DNA of 6,060 nucleotides. It comes from an uncultured Synergistales bacterium (lineage in GTDB: Bacteria; Synergistota; Synergistia; Synergistales; Aminobacteriaceae). The notes under the pieces were generated by a model, which did not search any database, was not told the DNA's origin, and saw only the letters and a list, made by a program, of their open reading frames with translations. Both the position numbers and the translations under genes were made by a program. The DNA is taken from positions 1 through 6,060 of the forward strand of contig CALFXN010000628.1 of assembly GCA_937957815.1 (NCBI GenBank). Reading direction: 5' to 3'. How positions within the stretch are numbered: the first letter of the stretch is position 1; each line of letters begins with the position of its first letter. Below, in pieces: positions 1-5,052 of the stretch.

Positions 1-932
1 ACCGCCCGCAGGACGCTCCGGATCTCCTCCCGGCCCCGCTTGAGAAACTCCCTCTGAAAACGGGCGTCGAGCATCTCGTATGTCAGGGCGGGCTTGAAGT
101 CGATCCTGAGGACGAGATCCCCCTCCTGCATGAGTTCATGGATCTCCCGGCTGAGGTCCATCGCGATGGGACCGCTGAGTCCGAAGTGCGTGACGGACAG
201 GTCGCCGAAGCGTTCGTCGCGTTTCTTCCCGTCGATCCATGCCGAAACGGAGACATTCTTCAGGTCGAGTCCCTGGGCTGCGAAGAGCGGCGACTGTCGG
301 ATCCGGATCGGCGCGATCGACGGTCTCGGCGTCGTAATCGTGTGCCCGATTTTCTGCGCCATCCGGTACCCGTCTCCGGTCGAGCCAGTTCTCGGATAGG
401 ATGCTCCCCCGGTTGCGAGGATCACGGCGTCGACGGGTTCTCCGCTGCTTCTGAGGACGATCCTGCGGATTCTCCGCGTTTCCCCGTCGGTGGAGAGATC
501 CCTGACCTCTTCGCCGAAGCGGAACAGAACTCCGGTATCCCGGGCATACCCGACGAGGGCGTCGCGTATGTCGGAGGCGATCCGCGACTCCGGGATGACG
601 CGCTTTCCGCGCTCGACGACCGAAGGGACGCCTCTTGCGGCGAAGAAACTGCGAATATCCTCCGGGCCGAATGAGCTGATGGCGCTGAAGAGGAAGCGTC
701 CCGACTTTCCGTAGGTCGCGATGAAACGTTGGATGTCCGGCTCGGCGTTCGTGAAGTTGCATCGTCCTTTTCCCGAGATGAGGAGCTTGACTCCCGCCTC
801 GGGATTCTTGTCGAAAAGAAGCACTCTAGCTCCGAGTTCCGCGGCGCGTCCCGCCGCGAGAAGTCCCGCCGGGCCAGCCCCGATCACCGCCAGCGTCCGG
901 CGCGAAGCGTCCCTGAGTTCAGTCGATTCCAT
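1..932 (-). CDS. HI0933/BaiN-like FAD-dependent oxidoreductase, C-terminus cut by window edge
   Basis: Flavoprotein of the HI0933/YhiN/BaiN family, cytosolic and FAD-binding; the physiological substrate of most members is unsettled. Seen: a Rossmann dinucleotide motif VIGAGPAGLLAAG at residues 16-28, an acidic residue ending the next strand (D41), the family signature KLLISGKGRCNFTN at 49-62, GKRVIPES at 109-116, and the second FAD-contact motif ATGGASYPRTGSTGDGY at 173-189. The start is ATG at 932 because GGAAGGA lies 9 bases upstream. An in-frame ATG at 941 would abut that ribosome site with no spacer. 310 residues are visible; family members are usually about 400-420, so roughly 100 C-terminal residues lie beyond the left edge. 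It is transcribed divergently from the metallophosphoesterase unit. Family assignment is firm. A specific reaction, such as the bile-acid step proposed for BaiN, should not be assumed. Confidence 0.93.
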   Translation of the reverse strand, partial: MESTELRDASRRTLAVIGAGPAGLLAAGRAAELGARVLLFDKNPEAGVKLLISGKGRCNFTNAEPDIQRFIATYGKSGRFLFSAISSFGPEDIRSFFAARGVPSVVERGKRVIPESRIASDIRDALVGYARDTGVLFRFGEEVRDLSTDGETRRIRRIVLRSSGEPVDAVILATGGASYPRTGSTGDGYRMAQKIGHTITTPRPSIAPIRIRQSPLFAAQGLDLKNVSVSAWIDGKKRDERFGDLSVTHFGLSGPIAMDLSREIHELMQEGDLVLRIDFKPALTYEMLDARFQREFLKRGREEIRSVLRA

Positions 933-975
933 GGCAACCATTCCTTCCGTGTGATTCCATCTGCTCGGACACAGT

Positions 976-984
976 ATCATATCA
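976..984 (-). promoter_or_regulatory. Putative extended -10 promoter for the flavoprotein gene
   Basis: On the minus strand the sequence reads TGATATGAT. This is an extended -10 (TGn) followed by TATGAT, one mismatch from TATAAT. No good -35 hexamer sits 16-18 bases upstream, as is common for extended -10 promoters. The implied start of transcription near 969 gives a leader of about 37 bases before ATG 932. Assigned by eye only. Confidence 0.4.
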
Positions 985-990
985 TCACTC

Positions 991-1018
991 CCGACACGAT
1001 GCGCGGCGGTGATAGAAT
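991..1018 (+). promoter_or_regulatory. Putative sigma-70-type promoter for the three-gene unit
   Basis: A -35-like CCGACA (991-996, 4 of 6 matches to TTGACA) is separated by 16 bases from TAGAAT (1013-1018, 5 of 6). Transcription would begin near 1025, leaving a leader of only about 15 bases that still contains the ribosome site at 1028-1036. The same CCGACA hexamer recurs upstream of the TAXI gene promoter, which adds slight support. The very short leader is the main reason for doubt. Confidence 0.4.
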
Positions 1019-1039
1019 GGGCGCAACGGGGAGGGGATC

Positions 1040-1654
1040 ATGATCTGGAAACGGTTGCTCTCGCGGATAACGGACTCGCTGTATATCCCCGAAGATCTCC
1101 TTCCGCTGAGGGGGAGGCTTGTCGTCCACGTTTCGGACACACCCTCGACCTTCTACCGGGATCTGAAGGGATTCATCGCGCGGGTATCTCCCGTCGCGCT
1201 GATCCATACGGGTGACGTCGCGGACGATGTCAAGATCGGACTCTGTCCCAGACTGCTGCCGTGGTACGTCGGGAAACTGGCGGTCCTCTCCGCCGCGATT
1301 CGTTCGCTTCCGCCGGAACGCGTCTTTTTCGTCGCGGGAAATCACGATCACGTGCCCTCGATGCTCGTCGCGTTCCCTGGATCGAGCGTGTTCGAGCGGG
1401 GAACGACCGTGCGCCTCGACGGACTCGAAATCGCTATGAGCCACGAGATAACGGGGTTGCCCGTCCCCCCGGCGCGGTTCAACCTGTTTGGACACGACGC
1501 CTCGCGAGGGGATTCGGACGGACCTGAGCGGTTCTTTCTGAACGGAGTCCTCGGAGTGAATTGCATCGACGTCGCAACGGGGGATGCGTATTCCATCCCG
1601 TATCCATCTTACGTCGACAGGGACAGGAGCAGGATGCGGAAGTGCGGGTTGTGA
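1040..1654 (+). CDS. Small calcineurin-like metallophosphoesterase with incomplete metal-ligand set
   Basis: A 204-residue protein with the order of motifs of the calcineurin-like metallophosphoesterase superfamily, whose members hydrolyse phosphoester bonds using two metals. Seen: VVHVSDTP (28-35) in the place of the DxH motif, HTGDVADD (56-63) for GDxxD, AGNHDH (99-104) for GNHD, MSHE (133-136) for the lone histidine, and LFGHDA (149-154) for GHxH. Odd: the histidine of DxH is proline (P35), and the second histidine of GHxH is missing, so catalysis is uncertain. The hydrophobic N-terminus is too short and charged for a clear signal peptide; probably cytosolic. The start ATG is preceded by GGAGG with a 5-base spacer. 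It is first in a plus-strand unit, 34 bases ahead of the next gene. The superfamily call is good; the substrate is unknown. Confidence 0.83.
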   Translation: MIWKRLLSRITDSLYIPEDLLPLRGRLVVHVSDTPSTFYRDLKGFIARVSPVALIHTGDVADDVKIGLCPRLLPWYVGKLAVLSAAIRSLPPERVFFVAGNHDHVPSMLVAFPGSSVFERGTTVRLDGLEIAMSHEITGLPVPPARFNLFGHDASRGDSDGPERFFLNGVLGVNCIDVATGDAYSIPYPSYVDRDRSRMRKCGL

Positions 1655-1674
1655 CAGGAGTCGTGTCGATATTC

Positions 1675-1681
1675 GGGGAGG
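1675..1681 (+). promoter_or_regulatory. Ribosome binding site fixing the start of the unknown gene
   Basis: GGGGAGG lies 7 bases before ATG 1689. The reading frame is open further upstream, to an ATG at 1584, but that extension lies inside the metallophosphoesterase gene and has no comparable ribosome site. Translation therefore most likely starts at 1689. Confidence 0.75.
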
Positions 1682-1688
1682 TGACGGC

Positions 1689-2708
1689 ATGCTGACGATC
1701 GTTCGAGGAGGGCCGCGGATTCTCATGGTCCGCGCGAGAAGCGCCGCGTGGGACGAGTTTCTGAAGGACCGTTTCGGGGCCATTCCGTATTCCGCGCGCG
1801 ACGCGATCGATGTCGCGATGGAGGGACAGACGATTTTTCTCTGTACTGGGGGGGAAGGAATGGTCCGCCATTTCCGTGCATACGTCTGCCAGGCCCCTGC
1901 AGACGAACTCCTCTGTCATGTCATGAACGAGGATCGGGCGCTCGTGCATCGGATCATTCCGATCCCGCGGATTCTCTCGTTCCGGTATTTCGGGGATTAT
2001 CGCCGGGTCTTCGACCAGATCCGGCTCGACTTCGACGCGACACAGGGCAAACTGCGCCACGTCCTCAGAAAAAGCAGCGATCTCGGCGTGGCGGTCGTTT
2101 TCACGAAAAAGTCGCTGAACCGTCCTCTGAGACGATCCGATATCGAGGACGACGTCCTGTATATCCGACAGCCCTTCGAGGCGATCCATGCTACCCTTCG
2201 GAGCAGGGGGCTCGACTATTTCAACGAAGGGTTGGAGCGGAAGGACTGGAACGACATCGAGATCCGTATGTACGATATGGATGGGTTTTACGACCTCCAC
2301 GTCAGGCGGATGCGGATCGCGATGAATGCGCTCGAGATCGGACTGATCCTCGGCGAGGGGTGGGGGAAGGACTACGCGCACATCCTCATGCCGGTCCGCG
2401 TGTACCGGATCCGTATCCTGACGTTCCTCACGGCCCCGGAACTGAAGCGGATCATGATGGGCCTCGAATACGATTCCGACGGAGAACGCTTCGTCGACCT
2501 CGACGTGTATTTGAACAAAAGGAAGATCGGTTGGGGAGACATCCCGAGGGAACAGGTGGGAAACAGGCGGACCCTTGGAAACATGCTCCGAGAGGATCTG
2601 GCGTCGCGGCTCATTCCTGCGGAATGGAACCGGCTGCGTGACGCCGAAAACGAAATAGCCGCGCGGAAAAAGAATCCGAAAGGAACGGAAGTGAGAACCG
2701 AGTCATGA
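1689..2708 (+). CDS. Hypothetical protein, 339 residues, no recognised family
   Basis: I do not recognise this protein. It is 339 residues from the chosen ATG, with no signal peptide and no membrane segment, so it is probably soluble and cytosolic. It is rich in Arg, Asp and Glu. Features visible: a compact hydrophobic/Gly stretch TIFLCTGGEGMVRHF at 48-62, an Arg- and aromatic-rich stretch RYFGDYRRVFDQIR at 99-112, YDMDGFYDLHVRRMR at 195-209, then LILGEGWGKDY at 219-229. The C-terminal tail is charged and lysine-rich. There are only three cysteines (52, 67, 76), in no obvious metal-binding array. It sits in the middle of the unit: 34 bases after the phosphoesterase, and its stop overlaps the next start as ATGA. 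This implies co-expression and translational coupling with the B3/B4 protein. That it is a real gene is supported by the ribosome site and packing; function is unknown. Confidence 0.8.
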   Translation: MLTIVRGGPRILMVRARSAAWDEFLKDRFGAIPYSARDAIDVAMEGQTIFLCTGGEGMVRHFRAYVCQAPADELLCHVMNEDRALVHRIIPIPRILSFRYFGDYRRVFDQIRLDFDATQGKLRHVLRKSSDLGVAVVFTKKSLNRPLRRSDIEDDVLYIRQPFEAIHATLRSRGLDYFNEGLERKDWNDIEIRMYDMDGFYDLHVRRMRIAMNALEIGLILGEGWGKDYAHILMPVRVYRIRILTFLTAPELKRIMMGLEYDSDGERFVDLDVYLNKRKIGWGDIPREQVGNRRTLGNMLREDLASRLIPAEWNRLRDAENEIAARKKNPKGTEVRTES

Positions 2709-3418
2709 AGATATCCGTCCATCCTCGAATATTCCGGTTGTTTCCCGGTTACCATCGCTGCGTCGTTATCGCCGAAGGCGTATCGAATACCGGGGAATCC
2801 GACGTCCTGACCGCGATGCTCCGCGATGCGGAGGAAAGTGTCCGTTCGAACCCCACGCTCAGGGAGCACCGGTCGAATCCGTCCATCGCGGCATGGAGAA
2901 ACGCGTTCACATCGTTCGGTCTCAATCCGAACCCGAACCCTCCGTCCGTCGAGGGGCTCGTCAAGCGCGTCATCGGAGGAAAGACGCTTCCCTTCATCTC
3001 GCCGCTCGTGACGATCTTCAACATTCAGAGTCTCCGATACCTCGTGCCCCTCGGCGGAGACGACCTCGACACCGTGACCGGAGACCTCGAGCTCTGCTTC
3101 GCCGACGGAACGGAAACGTATCTCCCGCTGGGCGGAGGAGCGGAAGAGCATCCAAGGGACGGGGAGGTCGTGTACAAGGATTCCCGTTCGGGGGACGTCT
3201 TCTGCCGCGGGTGGTGCTGGAGAAACGGGGAGCGGAGCAAGATCCGGCCCGAGACCCGGAACGTCGCGATCAATGTCGACGCGCTGCCTCCCGCGACGCC
3301 GGAGCTGGCCAGGAAAGCCGCCGGAGAGACGGCGGAACTCGTCCGCGTCCACTGCGGCGGGAACGTCAGGGTGTGCGACCTGTCCGAAGCCTCGCCTGGC
3401 GTGACGGTGGGAGAATGA
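2705..3418 (+). CDS. Solo B3/B4 (PheT-like) tRNA-binding-domain protein
   Basis: A 237-residue stand-alone version of the B3/B4 module found in the beta subunit of phenylalanyl-tRNA synthetase, where that module clears mischarged Tyr-tRNA(Phe). Seen: a conserved core beginning AAWRNAF (62-68), then PPSVEGLVKRVIGG (79-92), LPFISPLVTIFNIQSLRYLVP (95-115, lightly diverged), LGGDDLD (116-122), and GEVVYKDSRSGDVFCRGWCWR (153-173) followed by N190. This matches the usual order for solo B3/B4 proteins of roughly 220-240 residues. By family analogy it may edit or bind aminoacyl-tRNA or a free amino acid, but solo members are poorly characterised. The ATG overlaps the previous stop by 4 bases and has only a weak, distant ribosome site (GGAAGTGAG), consistent with translational coupling. 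It is the last gene of the unit, directly followed by a hairpin that begins within its stop codon. Confidence 0.88.
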   Translation: MKISVHPRIFRLFPGYHRCVVIAEGVSNTGESDVLTAMLRDAEESVRSNPTLREHRSNPSIAAWRNAFTSFGLNPNPNPPSVEGLVKRVIGGKTLPFISPLVTIFNIQSLRYLVPLGGDDLDTVTGDLELCFADGTETYLPLGGGAEEHPRDGEVVYKDSRSGDVFCRGWCWRNGERSKIRPETRNVAINVDALPPATPELARKAAGETAELVRVHCGGNVRVCDLSEASPGVTVGE

Positions 3419-3460
3419 CGAAACGGGGCGGCCGGATGACCCCGGCCGCCCCGTTTCGTC
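3417..3460. terminator. Perfect 19-bp hairpin between converging genes, probable bidirectional terminator
   Basis: Bases 3417-3435 and 3442-3460 are perfect inverted complements, with a 6-base loop (3436-3441). The inner half is GC-only (CGGGGCGGCCGG) and the outer arms are GACGAAA / TTTCGTC. It lies between the plus-strand B3/B4 stop (the stem includes the last two bases of that stop codon) and the minus-strand cupin stop at 3468. The symmetric position suits termination from both sides. There is no long T-tract on either side, so it may act partly as a 3'-end stabiliser. Confidence 0.8.
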
Positions 3461-3467
3461 TCGGGCG

Positions 3468-3839
3468 TCATTTCTGGGGCGGCGTAACGTCTCCCCGGGC
3501 CGGAACGATGCAGACGAACTCGAACGGCACGTCGCCGACGACGGTGAATGAGTGCGGTACGTTCGCCGGAACGTGGATCCACGATTTCTCGTCCGCGCGG
3601 ACGATATCGTCGCCGATTCTGGCTTCGACCGTTCCAGAGAAGACAAGGATATAATGGGGCCAGTCGTGCGCGTGCGTCGTGATGACGCTTCCGACCTTTG
3701 CAGTGAAGTGGCGCGCCGTATACTCCGGCCAGAAACGATCAGGGCCGAAGACGATGCGTTTATCCACTTGGGGCGTCGATTGCGGCGAAAGCGGCAGATC
3801 GGACAGCTTCCCTCCGAGATGCGACATTCCGGATGCCAT
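3468..3839 (-). CDS. Single-domain cupin protein
   Basis: A 123-residue small beta-barrel cupin, probably cytosolic. Seen: motif 1 as GSVITTHAHDWPHYILVFSG (50-69), with metal-ligand candidates H56, H58 and H62, and motif 2 as WIHVPANVPHSF (87-98), with H96. In the classical motif the position taken by H62 is usually Glu, so the site would be four histidines. Length is normal for a single-domain cupin. Start: ATG 3839 has GGAAGGGA 4 bases upstream; a longer in-frame extension to 3899 has no such support and would remove the leader. An internal ATG at 3827 is a weaker alternative. It is transcribed divergently from the TAXI transporter from an overlapping promoter and converges on the B3/B4 gene. 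Cupins range from enzymes to ligand sensors; no reaction can be assigned. Confidence 0.88.
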   Translation of the reverse strand: MASGMSHLGGKLSDLPLSPQSTPQVDKRIVFGPDRFWPEYTARHFTAKVGSVITTHAHDWPHYILVFSGTVEARIGDDIVRADEKSWIHVPANVPHSFTVVGDVPFEFVCIVPARGDVTPPQK

Positions 3840-3843
3840 GAAA

Positions 3844-3851
3844 TCCCTTCC
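3844..3851 (-). promoter_or_regulatory. Ribosome binding site fixing the cupin start
   Basis: GGAAGGGA on the minus strand lies 4 bases before ATG 3839. It decides in favour of this start over the longer open frame reaching 3899. Part of it can pair with TTCCC further up the leader (minus-strand copy of 3875-3879). Confidence 0.65.
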
Positions 3852-3884
3852 CTTCGGAAACAGATTCTCGTTTCGGGAAATGCG

Positions 3885-3914
3885 CCGACACGAGTCCAAC
3901 TGAAAGTGTATAAT
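3885..3914 (+). promoter_or_regulatory. Putative sigma-70-type promoter of the TAXI-TRAP genes
   Basis: A consensus -10 hexamer TATAAT (3909-3914) is preceded, 18 bases upstream, by CCGACA (3885-3890, 4 of 6 matches to TTGACA). The predicted start near 3921 gives a leader of about 48 bases containing the strong ribosome site GGAGGAGGA (3950-3958), 10 bases before ATG 3969. The AT-rich block stands out sharply in GC-rich surroundings. Confidence 0.65.
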
Positions 3915-3938
3915 AATTCAAGCGTAAAAGCACGTCAT
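3910..3938 (-). promoter_or_regulatory. Putative cupin promoter overlapping the TAXI-TRAP promoter
   Basis: Read on the minus strand: ATGACG (complement of 3933-3938, 4 of 6 matches to TTGACA), a 17-base spacer, then TATTAT (complement of 3910-3915, 5 of 6). Its -10 shares five bases with the plus-strand TATAAT, so polymerase could probably not occupy both at once. Predicted start near 3903, leader about 64 bases. Confidence 0.45.
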
Positions 3939-3968
3939 TCTTGGTAGCCGGAGGAGGATCTGTATACG

Positions 3969-4952
3969 ATGAAACGGATGTGTGCTCTTCTTCTCGCAGT
4001 CGCCGTTCTCGCGGCGGGAGTCGGAATCGCTGCTGCAGCCGACAAAGCCGGATGGCCCGATCAGCTCAAGTTCATGGCCGGACCTCCCGGGGGCAATTGG
4101 TTCGCGCTCGGCGGCGCCCTCTCGGAGATGTGGACGAAGGCGGTCCTCCAGACGACGAGCAGCTCGGGGGGCGGAGTGTCGAATATCGTCAATTCCGACC
4201 TGAAAAAAGGCGACATGGGTTTCTCCGTGACTTCGATGGTCGGGGCCGCGATCAAGGGAGACGATCCCTTCAAGAAAGCGGCCGACAACGCCGTGGTCAT
4301 GGCGAACCTCTACACGCAGTACACCTACTTCATTATGCGCAAGGATTTCGCCGAAAAGAACGGTATCACGACGCTCGGTTATATTTCCACGAAGAAGCTT
4401 CCGCTCCGTTTCGCGACGCTGAAGCCTGGAACGGCGTCGGAATTCGTCGTGAAGGCGCTCTTCAAGAAGGCGTACGGCGCGACGTACGACAATATCAAGG
4501 GTTGGGGCGGTTCCGTCGAGTTCTCCTCCTACGAGGACGGCGCGAATCTCCTTGCCGATAATCACCTCGACTGCTTTGCGTTTTCGGTGGGTCGGGTTGC
4601 GTCTATCGTCATGAATATCGAGAGCCAGGTTCCCGTGGTGATCCTCCCCGTCGAGGATGCCTCGCTCAAGGCGCTCGCAGATGCCTACGGAACGGTGACG
4701 TTCACGATCGAGCCGGGTGTCTACAAGAGCGTGACGAAACCGACGAATACAGTCGGAGACTACACGTGCGTCGTGATCCGGAAGGATCTCCCCGAAACAC
4801 TCGTCTATGAACTCACGAAGGCCATGTGGGAGAACAAGAAGACGCTCGCCATGGCGGTCAAGGACATGGACGAGCTCGATCCGAAGGTTGCCGTTCCCGC
4901 GGGCGTCGCCGTTCATCCTGGCGCCGGAAAATTCTGGAAGGAAGCGAAATAG
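3969..4952 (+). CDS. TAXI-family TRAP transporter solute-binding protein
   Basis: Extracytoplasmic substrate-binding protein of the TAXI class of TRAP transporters, 327 residues (normal length). It captures a solute outside the membrane and passes it to the fused TRAP permease encoded next. Seen: a Sec-type signal peptide with KR at residues 2-3, hydrophobic core 6-20, and an AAAA run at 21-24 giving likely cleavage just before D25. The mature start resembles the family: LKFMAGPPGGNWFALGGAL (residues 33-51), then SSGGGVSNIVNSDLKKGDMGF, where the family usually has a Gly/Ser-rich ligand loop and a segment reporting on Asn. There is no lipobox cysteine, so it is probably a free or Sec-released protein, not a lipoprotein. 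Start ATG 3969 supplies the basic n-region; the ATG at 3978 would drop it. Known TAXI substrates include glutamate/glutamine and organic acids; the ligand here cannot be read from sequence. Confidence 0.95.
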   Translation: MKRMCALLLAVAVLAAGVGIAAAADKAGWPDQLKFMAGPPGGNWFALGGALSEMWTKAVLQTTSSSGGGVSNIVNSDLKKGDMGFSVTSMVGAAIKGDDPFKKAADNAVVMANLYTQYTYFIMRKDFAEKNGITTLGYISTKKLPLRFATLKPGTASEFVVKALFKKAYGATYDNIKGWGGSVEFSSYEDGANLLADNHLDCFAFSVGRVASIVMNIESQVPVVILPVEDASLKALADAYGTVTFTIEPGVYKSVTKPTNTVGDYTCVVIRKDLPETLVYELTKAMWENKKTLAMAVKDMDELDPKVAVPAGVAVHPGAGKFWKEAK

Positions 4953-4963
4953 GGCAGATTATT

Positions 4964-4981
4964 CTTCCCGTACGGGGGAAG
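4964..4981 (+). other. Small hairpin just after the TAXI stop codon
   Basis: CTTCCC (4964-4969) and GGGAAG (4976-4981) can pair around a 6-base loop; the same stretch contains the 10-base palindrome CCCGTACGGG as an alternative fold. It lies directly upstream of the larger terminator-like hairpin and may add stability to the 3' end of a TAXI-only transcript. Confidence 0.4.
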
Positions 4982-4985
4982 TATC

Positions 4986-5024
4986 CGGTGCGGGTGGCCG
5001 CGAGGCCCCCGCACCGTGTTTTTT
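4986..5024 (+). terminator. Intrinsic-terminator-like stem-loop between TAXI gene and permease
   Basis: CGGTGCGGG (4986-4994) pairs with CCCGCACCG (5008-5016), and GGCC (4996-4999) with GGCC (5004-5007). One T is bulged at 4995 and the loop is GCGA, a GNRA tetraloop. Six T residues follow (5019-5024). This is the form of a Rho-independent terminator. As the permease gene begins 29 bases later on the same strand and has no clear promoter of its own, partial read-through is the likely design, giving less permease than binding protein. Confidence 0.75.
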
Positions 5025-5037
5025 CAGCCGCAAACGA

Positions 5038-5044
5038 AAAGGAG
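5038..5044 (+). promoter_or_regulatory. Ribosome binding site of the TRAP permease
   Basis: AAAGGAG lies 8 bases before GTG 5053 but only 2 bases before the in-frame ATG 5047. The spacing favours GTG as the true start; the two differ by only two codons. Confidence 0.6.
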
Positions 5045-5052
5045 TGATGCCC

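Noticed and set aside
1584..1688. N-terminal extension of the unknown gene from ATG 1584
   Set aside because: It would overlap the phosphoesterase by 71 bases and lacks a ribosome site, whereas ATG 1689 has GGGGAGG at 7 bases.
1479..2381. Open frame (300 codons) antisense to the unknown gene
   Set aside because: I considered this because the plus-strand gene is unrecognised. The plus strand has the good ribosome site, tight spacing and 4-base overlap expected of an operon; the antisense frame has none and crosses into the phosphoesterase.
2918..2946. CCGAACCCGAACCC short repeat giving an NPNPNP run in the B3/B4 protein
   Set aside because: It is a minor internal repeat within a conserved-domain protein just before the PPSVEGL motif; too short to count as a repeat element.
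2372..3646. Long open frame (424 codons) on the minus strand opposite the unknown and B3/B4 genes
   Set aside because: It spans the convergent terminator and two or three real genes, has low-complexity Arg/Ser-rich composition and no ribosome site or conserved motif.
3840..3899. Longer cupin start at 3899
   Set aside because: ATG 3839 has a well-spaced ribosome site, and the longer start would sit only a few bases from the predicted transcription start.
3918..4916. Open frame (332 codons) antisense to the TAXI gene
   Set aside because: The plus strand carries an unmistakable signal peptide and TAXI sequence; the antisense product is charged and featureless.
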